Below are positions 1 through 8,710 of a DNA stretch of 64,000 nt, one piece after another (within the stretch, counting starts at the first letter, position 1; the number at the start of each line of letters is the position of its first letter). This DNA is from Telluria beijingensis (GTDB lineage: Bacteria; Pseudomonadota; Gammaproteobacteria; Burkholderiales; Burkholderiaceae_D), in contig NZ_CP132480.1 in NCBI RefSeq assembly GCF_030770395.1, positions 2,945,387 to 3,009,386 of the forward strand, in the 5' to 3' direction. A model generated the notes under the pieces. The model was given only the letters and a program-made list of their open reading frames with translations, searched no databases and was not told where the DNA came from. Position numbers and translations under genes: made by a program.

Positions 1-266
1 TTCTGGAACACCACCGCCCGCTCCGGCGACGGCCCGGCGATTTCGCGGTTGGCGCACAGCAGCACGCCTGCCGTGGGTTTCAGCAGCCCGGCGATCAGGT
101 TCAGCAGGGTCGACTTGCCGCAGCCAGAGTGGCCGATCAGCGTGATGAATTCGCCCTTGCGCACCGCGAGATCGATTCCCTGCAAGGCCTGGAACACGCC
201 CTTCTTGGTGTGGAACGCCATTTCCACGCCGCCGATGTCGATGAATTTCGATTGAAGCTCGTCCAT
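1..266 (-). CDS. Nitrate/nitrite ABC transporter ATP-binding protein, 3' part outside window
   Basis: Energises nitrate import with the permease and binding protein encoded just upstream. The 88 visible residues, starting at the ATG at 266, hold an N-terminal beta strand, the Walker A motif GHSGCGKST at residues 45-53 and the Q-loop (VVFQN) at the window edge; the signature and Walker B motifs lie beyond position 1. It begins 13 bp after the nrtB stop, so it is the third gene of the nrtA-nrtB operon. Both NrtC-like (with an extra C-terminal binding domain) and NrtD-like ATPases start this way, so the symbol is left open. The family assignment is firm from motif and context. Confidence 0.93.
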   Translation of the reverse strand, partial: MDELQSKFIDIGGVEMAFHTKKGVFQALQGIDLAVRKGEFITLIGHSGCGKSTLLNLIAGLLKPTAGVLLCANREIAGPSPERAVVFQ

Positions 267-279
267 GATCGCGTTCCTC

Positions 280-1197
280 TCAGTTGGCCACTTGTTCGTG
301 CGTCAGCGCCCGCGCCAGCGCCACCAGCGCCTGCTCCAGCAGCAGCCCCACCACGCCGATCACGACGATGGCGATGATGATGTTGGCGACGTTCAGGTTG
401 TTCCACTCGTCCCACACCCAGAAACCGATGCCCACGCCGCCGGTCAGCATCTCGGCCGCCACGATCACCAGCCAGGCGGTGCCGATGGCAAGGCGCACGC
501 CGGTCAGGATGTAGGGCAGCGCCGAGGGCAGCAGGATCCTGGTCAGGACCTTCCACTCCGACAGGTTCAGCACCCGCGCCACGTTCATGTAGTCCTGCGG
601 CACGCGCTGCACGCCGACCGCGGTATTGATGATCATCGGCCAGATCGAGCAGATGAAGATCGACCAGATCGCCGCCGGGTCGGCCGACTTGAATACCAGC
701 AGGCCGATCGGCAGCCAGGCCAGCGGCGACACGGGTTTCAGCAGGCTGACGATCGGCCCGAACATGCCGTTCACGAATTTCACCCGGCCGATGATGAAGC
801 CCAAGGGAATGCCGACCAGCGCCGCCAGCCCGAAGCCCAGCGCCACCCGCTTGAGCGAAGCCAGCACGTTCCAGCCGATGCCCTGGTCGTTCGGGCTGTT
901 GTAGTAGAACGGATCGGCGAACAGCGTCATCGCCTGCTGGAAGGTCACCACTGGCGATGGGAAGGCCTCGTTGCGGGTCGCGATCAGCTGCCAGGCCAGC
1001 ACCACCAGCGCCAGGCCGACGAAGGGGGGCAGCACCAGGTTCACTGCCCTGGCCAACGGCTGTCCGCGACGCGCGATGGCGACCGGCTTGCGCGCGGGAG
1101 GCGGGGCGCTGCCCGCGTCGGCGGCAACCGGGAAGTTGACCACGGTCGCACCACCGGTTGGCGGCGCAGGCAATTCGGATTTCAGGATAGCGTTCAT
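280..1197 (-). CDS. nrtB: Nitrate ABC transporter permease
   Basis: Inner-membrane channel subunit of the nitrate importer (NrtB/CmpB/SsuC-type BPD_transp_1 family), 305 residues, a normal length. A Pro/Ala-rich cytoplasmic N terminus of about 45 residues precedes the first membrane helix ([16 protein letters not shown]), followed by about five more. The C-terminal stretch contains the [19 protein letters not shown] region, the conserved cytoplasmic loop that docks on the ATPase in this subfamily. It lies 31 bp after nrtA and 13 bp before the ATPase gene, so the three are co-transcribed. Aliphatic sulfonate or taurine permeases are related, but the neighbouring NrtA-type binding protein favours nitrate. 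Confidence 0.93.
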   Translation of the reverse strand: MNAILKSELPAPPTGGATVVNFPVAADAGSAPPPARKPVAIARRGQPLARAVNLVLPPFVGLALVVLAWQLIATRNEAFPSPVVTFQQAMTLFADPFYYNSPNDQGIGWNVLASLKRVALGFGLAALVGIPLGFIIGRVKFVNGMFGPIVSLLKPVSPLAWLPIGLLVFKSADPAAIWSIFICSIWPMIINTAVGVQRVPQDYMNVARVLNLSEWKVLTRILLPSALPYILTGVRLAIGTAWLVIVAAEMLTGGVGIGFWVWDEWNNLNVANIIIAIVVIGVVGLLLEQALVALARALTHEQVAN

Positions 1198-1228
1198 GGC
1201 GTTTCCTTATGCAAGCGAGAGAAAAGAG

Positions 1229-2509
1229 TCAGGCCCTGACCTTGAACGAGGCGGCATAGGCTTTCGGGTCCTTGCCGTCCCAGACCGCGCCGTCCATCAG
1301 CTTCGAACTGCGCATCGGGCTGGCGGGGAGCGGCGCCTTGGCCAGCGTGGCCGCTTCCTTGTACAGCGCGACCTGGTTGACCTTCGAGGCGACGGCCAGG
1401 TAATCCGGATCCTGCTTCAGCAAGCCCCAGCGCCGATGCTGGGTCATGAACCACATGCCGTCCGACAGATAGGGGAAGTTGACCGCGCCGTCGCTGTAGA
1501 ACTTCATGGCGTGCGGGTCGTCCCAGGTCTTGCCCAGTCCATTCTGGTAGCGCCCCATGATGCGCTGGTCGATCGCGTCCTTGCTGGTGTTGACGTACGA
1601 CTTGGCGGCGATGACCTCGGCCATCCTGTTCTTGTTGGCCATCGAGGCGTCGATCCAGCGGCCGGCTTCCAGGATCGCGGCCATCATGGCGCGGCAGGTG
1701 TTCGGGTGCTTGTTCGCGAACTCCAGGGTCGAGCCCAGCACCTTCTCGGGATGGTCGCGCCAGATGTCCTGGGTGGTGATCGCGGTGATGCCGATGCCGT
1801 CCATGATCGCGCGGTGGCCCCAGGGTTCGCCCACGCAGAAGCCGTCCATGTTCCCGACCCGCATATTGGCCACCATCTGCGGCGGCGGCACGGTGATGAC
1901 TTTCGCTTCCTTCATCGGATCGATGCCATTGGCCGCCAGCCAGTAGTACAGCCACATCGCGTGGGTGCCGGTCGGGAAGGTCTGGGCGAAGGTGAATTCG
2001 CGCTTCTCGGTGCGCATTACCTTGGCCAGCGACTGGCCGTCGACCGCGCCCTTGCCCGCCAGCTGCTTCGACAGCGTGATCGCCTGGCCGTTGTTGTTCA
2101 GGCCCATCAGCACCGCCATGTCCTTGCGCTGGCCGCCGATGCCCATCTGGACGCCATACAGCAGGCCGTACAGCACGTGGGCCGCGTCCAGGTCGCCATT
2201 GGCCAACTTGTCGCGCACGCCGGCCCACGAGGCTTCCTTGCTCAGCACGAACTTGACGCCGTACTTCTTGTCGAAGCCCAGCACCGACGCCATCACCACC
2301 GAGGCGCAATCGGTCAGCGGAATGAAGCCGATCCTGATCTCGGTCTTCTCCGGCTTGTCCGAACCCGCCGCCCACACGCCGCCCGTTGCCAGTCCCATCA
2401 AGCTCCCTCCCGCGACCAGCCCTGCTCCATGAATGACTTTCCTGCGCATGACGTCGACTGCGGCATCCACCGGCAAGGCGCTCTTCGATTCAAGCTGCTG
2501 TTTTTTCAT
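1229..2509 (-). CDS. nrtA: Nitrate-binding periplasmic protein of ABC importer
   Basis: Periplasmic substrate-binding protein of the CmpA/NrtA family; delivers nitrate or nitrite to the NrtB channel. 426 residues from the ATG at 2509; a TTG four codons upstream is possible but less likely. The N terminus carries a twin-arginine-like signal (MRRKVIHGAG, residues 21-30, then a hydrophobic stretch ending VWAAG), so Tat export is probable, as in other NrtA proteins. The mature part opens with IRIGFIPLTDCASVVMA, typical of the NrtA/NasF group, and has the HAMWLYYWLAANG and GEPWGHRAI segments of the family. First gene of the operon. Expression appears controlled by the sigma-54 promoter and antitermination leader immediately upstream (listed separately). 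Confidence 0.95.
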   Translation of the reverse strand: MKKQQLESKSALPVDAAVDVMRRKVIHGAGLVAGGSLMGLATGGVWAAGSDKPEKTEIRIGFIPLTDCASVVMASVLGFDKKYGVKFVLSKEASWAGVRDKLANGDLDAAHVLYGLLYGVQMGIGGQRKDMAVLMGLNNNGQAITLSKQLAGKGAVDGQSLAKVMRTEKREFTFAQTFPTGTHAMWLYYWLAANGIDPMKEAKVITVPPPQMVANMRVGNMDGFCVGEPWGHRAIMDGIGITAITTQDIWRDHPEKVLGSTLEFANKHPNTCRAMMAAILEAGRWIDASMANKNRMAEVIAAKSYVNTSKDAIDQRIMGRYQNGLGKTWDDPHAMKFYSDGAVNFPYLSDGMWFMTQHRRWGLLKQDPDYLAVASKVNQVALYKEAATLAKAPLPASPMRSSKLMDGAVWDGKDPKAYAASFKVRA

Positions 2510-2533
2510 CGCGAATCCCAAATGTGATCAGGC

Positions 2534-2585
2534 AAAAAAAAAGACGCGTACCCGACATGAACGCATTCATGTCCAGGTAGACGTC
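2534..2585 (-). terminator. Intrinsic terminator inside the nrtA leader
   Basis: On the minus strand GACGTCTACCT (2585-2575) pairs with GGGTACGCGTC (2553-2543) with one mismatch, enclosing a perfect inner hairpin GACATGAA/TTCATGTC (2573-2566 with 2561-2554), and a run of nine T follows at once (2542-2534). This is a textbook Rho-independent terminator placed 24 nt before the nrtA start codon, so it must be an attenuator rather than the end of another gene. Its 5' arm overlaps hairpin P2 of the leader, making the two structures mutually exclusive. Confidence 0.85.
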
Positions 2586-2616
2586 GTTGTCTCGGTGGGC
2601 ATCGCCTTCGTTGGCG
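2579..2616 (-). promoter_or_regulatory. ANTAR-type dual hairpin antitermination leader (NasT/NasR target candidate)
   Basis: Two short stems with six-base loops lie in tandem on the minus strand. P1 is CGCC-AACGAA-GGCG (2616-2603) and P2 is AGAC-AACGAC-GTCT (2592-2579). Both loops have A at position 1 and G at position 4, the signature of RNA bound by ANTAR-domain antiterminators such as NasR and NasT. P2 uses bases that form the 5' arm of the following terminator, so stabilising P2 would prevent termination and allow nrtA transcription. The nasT/nasS regulator genes are not in this window. Confidence 0.72.
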
Positions 2617-2651
2617 GCACACGCAGCGCTCCATTGCGCTAATGCACAATA

Positions 2652-2667
2652 CGCAATGTTTATGCCA
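2652..2667 (-). promoter_or_regulatory. Sigma-54 promoter of nrtA operon
   Basis: The minus strand reads TGGCATAAACATTGCG, matching the -24/-12 consensus TGGCAC-N5-TTGCA, with exactly 10 bp between the GG and GC dinucleotides. The predicted start is near 2641, about 25 nt before hairpin P1, so the whole leader would be transcribed. Sigma-54 with NtrC control is usual for nitrate assimilation in Proteobacteria. Confidence 0.75.
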
Positions 2668-3218
2668 GCTGATCACGCAGAGTGAAACGCCTGCCGCCCA
2701 CGCGCCAGGCGCACCGTGCGATGGCGCAAACGCCGCACCGCGATTGCGCAGTGCATCATTTTGGCACCCTCAAAACAGCCCTTGCGAAAGATCAATCAGA
2801 ACGGCCTTCTACTACCGTTCGGCGCATGCTAGGATCAAGCGTTGCCTTACGAAAATACCAGTTGCGTCAATCGTGCGCCCCTTGTCTATACGTGGCATAC
2901 ATGTAAAATAAATAACGTCAGCAACGCAGCCGGCCTTGAAGGGCCACTGGGTTTGCGGGCACCGAATTCGACGCTTTGTACTGGCATCCGCATGTCACGC
3001 CGCATCCTTAGCATTATCTGTCGCCCGCCCCACCTAAGCCTGCGCTCCTGCACGGCGACCGACGCGACAGCGCGGCACAGTTGCCGGTCGGCTTACTCGC
3101 CTTCCTGAAGCGCAACGCGCGCCCGAACGGCGACATCCCATCGTATTCCGCCCGGCTCGCGCCGGCCACTCATACTATTTATTCGCCGATTCCGCCAGGG
3201 ACGGCACTGGAGCCATTC
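2668..3218. other. Intergenic region upstream of nrtA, no gene seen
   Basis: About 550 bp with no convincing coding sequence: the open frames are short and lack ribosome sites or protein-like composition. Near 2735-2749 there is GCACC-N5-TGCGC, an imperfect NtrC-like half-site pair about 70-95 bp upstream of the sigma-54 promoter, where an enhancer would be expected; the match is too weak to list as a site. The remainder shows nothing recognisable. Confidence 0.5.
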
Positions 3219-3413
3219 ATGAACACCGAACACACCGAACGCCACCACTCCCCGATCCACGCCGCGACCGCCGTCGACCGCAGCAATCCGCGCGCGCCGA
3301 AACGCGATATCGCGAAGGACATCGTCTCGAGCAGCCGTCGCCTGCGCACCCGCATCGGCGTCATCGCCGCCGCCTGCATCGGCCTGACCGCGCTGCTGGT
3401 CGCCTTCGAATAA
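3219..3413 (+). CDS. Small single-span membrane protein, unknown function
   Basis: 64 residues from the ATG at 3219, which has a GGAG ribosome site 7 nt upstream. The first 45 residues are polar and basic with many His, Arg and Ser; the C terminus (IGVIAAACIGLTALLVAFE, residues 46-64) is a single hydrophobic helix preceded by SRRLRTR, which would place the N terminus in the cytoplasm. Such tail-anchored mini-proteins are common but uncharacterised in Oxalobacteraceae. It stands alone, between the nrtA regulatory region and the promoter of the next operon. Not recognised as any named family. Confidence 0.6.
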   Translation: MNTEHTERHHSPIHAATAVDRSNPRAPKRDIAKDIVSSSRRLRTRIGVIAAACIGLTALLVAFE

Positions 3414-3438
3414 ACCGTGCCGGCTGGAACCGCCCAGG

Positions 3439-3468
3439 TTGTCGCACCGATCACGGCTGGGCTATACT
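3439..3468 (+). promoter_or_regulatory. Probable sigma-70 promoter
   Basis: TTGTCG (3439-3444) and TATACT (3463-3468) are separated by 18 bp, and the next start codon is at 3497. It would drive the small membrane protein gene and possibly the ABC operon behind it. Confidence 0.5.
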
Positions 3469-3496
3469 GCCCCGTATCGTCTTCCGCCGGGATCGC

Positions 3497-3811
3497 ATGC
3501 AGTTCCAGTCCATACGCCGCCAGTTAGCCAGCGCACCGCTCTGCCGGGTGCTGGCCTGCCTGTGCGCGCTGATCCTGGCCCTGCAACTCGTGGGCGCCTC
3601 GTTCCACGACCATGACCTGTCCGAGCACCTGCCCGACTGCGTCAGCTGCCACGTCGCGTCCCACTCCACCGCCGATCTTCCCGCGGTATCGCCAGAACTG
3701 CTGGCGGTCTTCCTCGTCATCGCCTACGTCCTCGCACGCCTGCCGCGCCCCGCGCCGGTCGTCCTGCGCCGCTACCTGATTCCATCCCGCCAGGCGCCTC
3801 CGCGCCACTGA
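3497..3811 (+). CDS. Small DUF2946-like membrane protein
   Basis: 104 residues. An N-terminal hydrophobic segment (residues 18-35, VLACLCALILALQLVGAS) is followed by a short periplasmic stretch rich in His, Asp and Cys (FHDHDLSEHLPDCVSCHVASH, residues 36-56 approximately) and a second helix (LLAVFLVIAYVLARLP). The H-D-H and C-x2-C arrangement resembles the DUF2946-type proteins, small membrane proteins often found with metal or copper genes, and suggests metal binding, though this is inference. It has its own promoter at 3439-3468 and lies 155 bp before the ABC exporter genes on the same strand. Confidence 0.6.
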   Translation: MQFQSIRRQLASAPLCRVLACLCALILALQLVGASFHDHDLSEHLPDCVSCHVASHSTADLPAVSPELLAVFLVIAYVLARLPRPAPVVLRRYLIPSRQAPPRH

Positions 3812-3966
3812 TCCGTCCCTGCATTCCCTGCAGGCCGGCGCGCGCCGGTCCGCAGGCGCGCCTGCGCGTTCGCGCCAGGCGTGCACCCCGCATGCGTTGC
3901 CGCCGGCCGTCCCGGTGCGCGGCTACGCCATGCCCCTGCTCCAGCAACACCCAGTAAAGGACCACG

Positions 3967-4713
3967 ATGACCATGAATTCCCCTGCCCTGGAAGCGAACG
4001 GCGTGACCGTCGCTTACCAGCCCCAGTCCACGCCCGTGCTGCGCGACCTGTCCCTGCGCGTCGCGCGCGGCGAGATCTATGCCCTGTTAGGGGGCAACGG
4101 CGCCGGCAAGTCGACCACCATGAACACCTTACTCGGCTTCACCGTGCCAACTGCCGGAAGCGTGCGCGTGTGCGGCATCGACGTCGCTGCGGACCCGCTG
4201 GCCGCGCGTGGCCAGCTGGCCTATGTGCCCGAGAACGTCGCGCTGTACGACCACCTCGACGCGGTCGAGAACATCGAATACTTCCTGCGCCTGAGCGGCA
4301 GCGCCTGGACCGCCGCAACTATCGACGAGGCGCTGGACGCCGTGCGCCTCGATCCCGCGGCCCGCCGGCGCCGCCTGGGCGGCTATTCGAAAGGCATGCG
4401 CCAGAAGGTCGCGATCGCGCTGGCCGTGGCGCGCCAGGTGCCGGTGCTGCTGCTGGACGAACCCACCACCGGCCTCGATCCGCAGGCCACCAGCGAATTC
4501 AACGCCCTGCTGCAGGGCCTGCGCGCACGCGGCAGCGCAATCTTCATGGTCACCCACGACCTGCTGGGGGCGGCCGAGGTGGCCGACCGCATCGGCTTCC
4601 TGGAGCGCGGCCACATCAGCCACGAAGTGACCGCCAGCGGCGCCGAGCGTTACGATGTGCGCGACCTGTACCGGCGCTATGCCGGCGCATCGCGCGTGGC
4701 GGAGGCGGCATGA
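3967..4713 (+). CDS. ABC transporter ATP-binding protein (NosF-like)
   Basis: Cytoplasmic ATPase, 248 residues, of the CcmA/NosF exporter class. Walker A GGNGAGKST at residues 42-50; a divergent signature GYSKGMRQK near 137-145 where LSGGQ is usual, a variant common in this class; Walker B and D-loop VLLLDEPTTGLD near 158-169; switch histidine in MVTHD. AAGGA lies six bases before the ATG at 3967; a second ATG two codons on is possible. Its stop overlaps the start of the first permease (ATGA), so translation is coupled. With the two DUF3526-type permeases it forms a complete ABC-2 exporter. Substrate unknown; NosFY, gliding and bacteriocin exporters share this architecture. Confidence 0.92.
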   Translation: MTMNSPALEANGVTVAYQPQSTPVLRDLSLRVARGEIYALLGGNGAGKSTTMNTLLGFTVPTAGSVRVCGIDVAADPLAARGQLAYVPENVALYDHLDAVENIEYFLRLSGSAWTAATIDEALDAVRLDPAARRRRLGGYSKGMRQKVAIALAVARQVPVLLLDEPTTGLDPQATSEFNALLQGLRARGSAIFMVTHDLLGAAEVADRIGFLERGHISHEVTASGAERYDVRDLYRRYAGASRVAEAA

Positions 4714-6146
4714 GCGCCAGCTTGACGCAAGCGCTGCCCGCCATCGCCCGCGGCGAATGGCGCGCCATGCTGCGCAACCAGGTCGCGGTGGCGGCCGGCA
4801 TCCTGATGCTGGCGCTGACGCTGGCCGCGATCCTGGTCAGCCAAGAACGCCTGGGCGCGGTCAACGCCGAACGCGCGCGCTTCCAAAGCACGGCCGACGA
4901 GCAGTGGCACAACCAGCCCGACCGCCACCCGCACCGCGTGGTGCACTACGGGCACTACGTGTTCCGCCCGCTGAGCCCCCTCGCCTTCTTCGACTTCGGC
5001 GTCGATCCGTTCACCGGCAACACGCTGTTCCTGGAGGGGCACCGCCAGAACAGCGCCAACTTCAGCGACGCCGGCCAATCGTCGGTGCTGCTGCGCTTCG
5101 GCCAGTTGACGCCAGCCTTCGTGCTGCAGGTGCTGACGCCCCTGCTGATCGTGTTCCTGGCCTTTGGCAGCGTGGCGCGCGAGCGCGAGCGGGGACAGTT
5201 GCGGCTGCAGATCGTGCAGGGCATCCCGGGCGCGACGCTCCTGCTCGGCAAGCTGGCGGCGCATGCCGGCGTGGCCCTGCTGCTCGGCGCACCCGCCTTC
5301 ATCGCCCTGGTCGCCATCGCGGCGATGCATCCGGCGGTCGCGCTGGAAGCGCTGACGATGCTGGCCGGGTATGCGCTCTACCTGCTGCTGTGGGTGGCGG
5401 CCGCGGTGCTGGTGTCGAGCAGCCTGCCGCGTGCGCGCGACGCCCTGCTGGCGCTGGTGGCCTGCTGGATCGTCACAGCGATCCTGCTGCCGCGTGTGAT
5501 GCCCGACTTCGCCGCCGACGACGTCGGCCGGCCGAGCCGCATCGAGACCGAGGTCGCGATCCACGAACGCCTGGCGGCGATCGGCGACAGCCACAACCCG
5601 AACGACCCGTATTTCAACGCCTTCCGTGCACGCACCCTGGAAAAATACGGCGTGCAGCGGGTCGAGGACCTGCCGGTGAATTATGGCGGGCTGTTGATGG
5701 CCGAAGGCGAGCGCATGACCAGTGAACTGTTCGACGAATTCATGCGCGCCGACTTCGCACGCCAGCGCCAGGAAAACGCCATCGTGCATTCGGCCAGCCT
5801 GTTCAGCCCCGTGATCGCGCTGCGCCGCATGTCGACCGCGCTGGCCGGCACCAATCTCGACAGCCACGCGCGCTTTCTGGTCGAGGGCGAACGATACCGC
5901 TACGCCTTCGTCCAGGCGCTCAACGGCCTGCACGCCAACGTCGTCTCGCCGCAGGGCGCGGGCGACGAGCGCATCGACAAGGCCCACTGGGACGAGACGC
6001 CGCGCTTCGGCTACCCGCCCGCGCCGTACGCCGAGGTCGCGCAGCGCCACGCCTGGCCGGCCTTCGCCGTGCTGGGCGGCTGGCTGCTGGCCCTGTGTTT
6101 CGCCGGCCAACTGATCGCCAAACGCCTGGAAAGGAAGGCCAAATGA
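4710..6146 (+). CDS. ABC-2 type permease, DUF3526 family (first)
   Basis: 478 residues from the ATG at 4710, which overlaps the ATPase stop by 4 bp. Architecture: a first membrane helix at about residues 22-42, a large extracytoplasmic domain (about 43-135) with the HYGHYVFRPLSPLAFFDFGV segment, then a run of five helices (VLTPLLIVFLAFGSVA; ALLLGAPAFIALVAIAAM; LLLWVAAAVLVSSSL; LLALVACWIVTAILLP), a second soluble region, and a last helix near the C terminus (AFAVLGGWLLALCFAG). This outline fits the DUF3526 permeases that work in pairs with one ATPase. It is followed by a homologous permease overlapping by 4 bp. Substrate not deducible. Confidence 0.85.
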   Translation: MSASLTQALPAIARGEWRAMLRNQVAVAAGILMLALTLAAILVSQERLGAVNAERARFQSTADEQWHNQPDRHPHRVVHYGHYVFRPLSPLAFFDFGVDPFTGNTLFLEGHRQNSANFSDAGQSSVLLRFGQLTPAFVLQVLTPLLIVFLAFGSVARERERGQLRLQIVQGIPGATLLLGKLAAHAGVALLLGAPAFIALVAIAAMHPAVALEALTMLAGYALYLLLWVAAAVLVSSSLPRARDALLALVACWIVTAILLPRVMPDFAADDVGRPSRIETEVAIHERLAAIGDSHNPNDPYFNAFRARTLEKYGVQRVEDLPVNYGGLLMAEGERMTSELFDEFMRADFARQRQENAIVHSASLFSPVIALRRMSTALAGTNLDSHARFLVEGERYRYAFVQALNGLHANVVSPQGAGDERIDKAHWDETPRFGYPPAPYAEVAQRHAWPAFAVLGGWLLALCFAGQLIAKRLERKAK

Positions 6147-7501
6147 AAACCCTCATCATCGAATTGCGCCAGGTGCTGCACTCGCGGCTGGCGGTCGGCG
6201 CCGTACTGCTGCTGGCGGGGCTGGCGGCCCTGTCGGTATGGACCGGCCTGCAAGCCGTCGGCCAGCAGCGCGCCGCGCTCGAACGCATCGCCGCCAGCCA
6301 CGCGCAAGACCACGCCGCTATCGCCGCCAAGCAGCTCAAGGGCGGCGCGGCCGAAGCCGGCTCGGTCGGCTACTACCTGCCGCACCTGACCGTGAATCCG
6401 CCGTCGGCCCTGGCCTTCGTCGCCATCGGCCAGCGCGACCTGCAGCCGCAGGCGCTGCGCGTGCGCCTGCTCGGCCTGCACTCGCAGATGTACGAATCCG
6501 AAGCCATCAACCCCGAACTGGCCATGCCGGGCCGCTTCGATTTCGCCTTCGTGCTGGTATTCCTGGCGCCGCTGTTCGTGATCGCGCTGATGCACGACCT
6601 GGTCACCAGCGAGCGCGAGGCGGGCCGCCTGCGCCTGCTGGCGTCACTGCCCGCGGGCGCCGCCAACACCTGGCGCCGGCGGGTCGGCTTGCGTTTCGGG
6701 CTGCTGTGGCTGGCGGCGCTGCTGCCGGTGGCCGTCGGCGCCCTGGCGGCCGGCGCCGGGGTGGCCGGCTTCGGCGCGATCGCGCTGGTCGCCACGCTGT
6801 ATCTCGCCTTCTGGTTCGGCCTGGCCAGCTGGGTGGCGGCGCGCGCCCACACCTCGAGCAGCAGCGCGGCGATCCTGCTGGCCTGCCTGGTCGGCCTGAC
6901 GATGATCCTGCCGACCCTGGCCGATGCCGCGATCGCGCGCCTGGCGCCGGTGTCGAAGGGTGTCGAACTGGCCCTGGCGCAGCGCCAGGCGGTGCACTCG
7001 GGCTGGGACATCCCGAAGCCGGAGACCTTCGCCAAATTTTTCCAGACCCACCCCGAGTGGAAGGACACGGCGCCGGTCGAAGGCCGCTTCCACTGGAAAT
7101 GGTATTACGCGATGCACCAGGCGGGCGACCAGGCGGTGGCGCAGGATGTGGCGCAGTACCGCGCCAGCATGCAGTCGCGCGAGGACTGGACGGCGCGTGT
7201 CGGCCTGCTGCTGGCATCGGTGAATGTGCAGGTGCTGCTGCACCGGCTGGCGGATACCGACCTGGCGGCGCAACTGGCCTACCAGGACCGGATCGCGGCC
7301 TACCATACCGAGCTGCGCAAGTTCTTCTACCCCTATCTGTTCGAAGAGCGGCCGTTCACGCAAGCCGACCTGGCCAGGCTGCCGCGCTACGCGGTCGGAG
7401 CTGCGGGCGGCGAGCTGGCGTCCGGCCAGTTGCTGGCGCTGGCCGTGCTGGCGCTGACGCTGCTCCGCGCCGGCCTGCGCCAGCTGCGGCGGCCGGCCTG
7501 A
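6143..7501 (+). CDS. ABC-2 type permease, DUF3526 family (second)
   Basis: 452 residues from the ATG at 6143, overlapping the stop of the preceding permease. Same layout as its neighbour: N-terminal helix (LAVGAVLLLAGLAALSVWTGL, about 14-34), an extracytoplasmic segment containing GYYLPHLTVNPPSALAFVA, a helix bundle at about 135-275, a long soluble insert with many Trp and His (FHWKWYYAMHQAG) and a C-terminal helix. The two permeases are homologous and presumably form a heterodimer above the shared ATPase. Last gene of the ATPase-permease-permease operon; the next gene is 78 bp away with its own ribosome site. Confidence 0.85.
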   Translation: MKTLIIELRQVLHSRLAVGAVLLLAGLAALSVWTGLQAVGQQRAALERIAASHAQDHAAIAAKQLKGGAAEAGSVGYYLPHLTVNPPSALAFVAIGQRDLQPQALRVRLLGLHSQMYESEAINPELAMPGRFDFAFVLVFLAPLFVIALMHDLVTSEREAGRLRLLASLPAGAANTWRRRVGLRFGLLWLAALLPVAVGALAAGAGVAGFGAIALVATLYLAFWFGLASWVAARAHTSSSSAAILLACLVGLTMILPTLADAAIARLAPVSKGVELALAQRQAVHSGWDIPKPETFAKFFQTHPEWKDTAPVEGRFHWKWYYAMHQAGDQAVAQDVAQYRASMQSREDWTARVGLLLASVNVQVLLHRLADTDLAAQLAYQDRIAAYHTELRKFFYPYLFEERPFTQADLARLPRYAVGAAGGELASGQLLALAVLALTLLRAGLRQLRRPA

Positions 7502-7579
7502 GGCATCGCTGGCGGCTTGACCATTCCTTCACCTGCCATGCCTTACAGTCCGGGCATTACTCACTCGGCGGAGGCCGTC

Positions 7580-8710
7580 ATGATCAAGTCGCTAGTCCTT
7601 GTCTTGCTTCTGCAACTCATCCCCGTCCTGTGCCAGGCGGCCCCGCGGGTGGCCGTGATCGTCTCGAGCAGCCAGCCGGAGCCCGGCAGGGCCGGCTTCA
7701 ACCTCGACGAGCTGGCCAAGGCTTGGCTGAGCCTGCATGACCATGGCGTCGACGTGGTCCTGTTCAGCCCGGCGGGAGGCAGCCTGCCGGTGCACGGACA
7801 CAAGGACCAGTACGCGCACATGCAGCGCTTCAAGCAGGCCACGCCGGCGCTGGCGCAACTGGCGGCCACCCGCCCGGGCGCCCTGCTCGACCAGCAATCC
7901 TTCGATGGCGTGCTGGTCATCGGCGGCGATGGCGCGGCGCGCGACCTGCCCGGCGACGCCAACGTCATCCGGTTCCTCGGTGCGATGGCGCGCGCGGGCA
8001 AGCCGGTCGCCGCGGTATGCCACGGGGTCGCCGCGCTGCTCGACGTCACCGGCGCCGACGGGCAGCCACTGCTCCAGGGCAGGACGGTCAGCGCCTTCAG
8101 CAATCGCGAAGAATCGCTGTTCGGCAAGGACGGCGGCCAGCATGCGCAGGACCGGCTCGAAACGCGCCTGCGCGCACGCGGCGCCGACTATCGCCAGGCG
8201 CCCGCCATGCTGCCTTACGTGGCGCAGGACGCCAACCTGGTCACGGCCCAGAACCCGGTCTCGGTGCAATTGGCGACGCGCCGCTTCATGCAACTGCTCG
8301 GGGTGACGCTCAAGCCGGCCCTGCACTTCCCGGACGACGCCAGCATGGCGCTGGTCGCCCAGGCGCTCGGCTCGGGCGCCGCGGTACTCGAGATGCAGCT
8401 GGCGCTGGACAAGGCCAGCTACGATGCCGACTGGATGATGCTGTATGCCCTGTATGGCCCCAGCGACGCCTATCCGGCCGACCGGCTGCCGCAAGTGACC
8501 TCGCTGGCGGAGACGATCGCGCGCCACTTTCCGCATCCCGAGGTGTACAAGGGCCTGGTGGCGCACCACCTGCGCGGGAAGGACCTGGGACGCGCCCGCG
8601 CCTGGCTGGCGCGCATCGCCAGCGACTATCCCGACTTTCCACGTGGCACAATGGAGGAAAACATCAGGCTGGCGGGCGCCAGCCTGGCCGCCCCGACGCC
8701 TGCCCGATGA
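7580..8710 (+). CDS. DJ-1/PfpI family protein with C-terminal extension
   Basis: 376 residues from the ATG at 7580, with GGAGG 6 nt upstream. Signal peptide at residues 1-20 (LVLVLLLQLIPVLCQA), so an exported member. Residues 22-230 form the DJ-1/PfpI fold: GVLVIGGDGAARDLP and the nucleophile elbow AVCHGVAALL with Cys at about 146, His next to it. The following 140 residues are an added domain rich in Ala and Leu that contains a helical segment ending SDYPDFPRGTMEENIRLA. Such type 1 glutamine amidotransferase-like proteins can be chaperones, glyoxalases or sensors; the substrate is unknown. The stop overlaps the response regulator start by 4 bp, so the protein is translationally coupled to the two-component system and may act as its accessory factor. 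Confidence 0.8.
   Translation: MIKSLVLVLLLQLIPVLCQAAPRVAVIVSSSQPEPGRAGFNLDELAKAWLSLHDHGVDVVLFSPAGGSLPVHGHKDQYAHMQRFKQATPALAQLAATRPGALLDQQSFDGVLVIGGDGAARDLPGDANVIRFLGAMARAGKPVAAVCHGVAALLDVTGADGQPLLQGRTVSAFSNREESLFGKDGGQHAQDRLETRLRARGADYRQAPAMLPYVAQDANLVTAQNPVSVQLATRRFMQLLGVTLKPALHFPDDASMALVAQALGSGAAVLEMQLALDKASYDADWMMLYALYGPSDAYPADRLPQVTSLAETIARHFPHPEVYKGLVAHHLRGKDLGRARAWLARIASDYPDFPRGTMEENIRLAGASLAAPTPAR

Noticed and set aside
2752..2793. TGGCAC and TTGC on the plus strand resembling a sigma-54 promoter
   Set aside because: The two elements are 14 bp apart instead of 5, so they cannot form a -24/-12 promoter.
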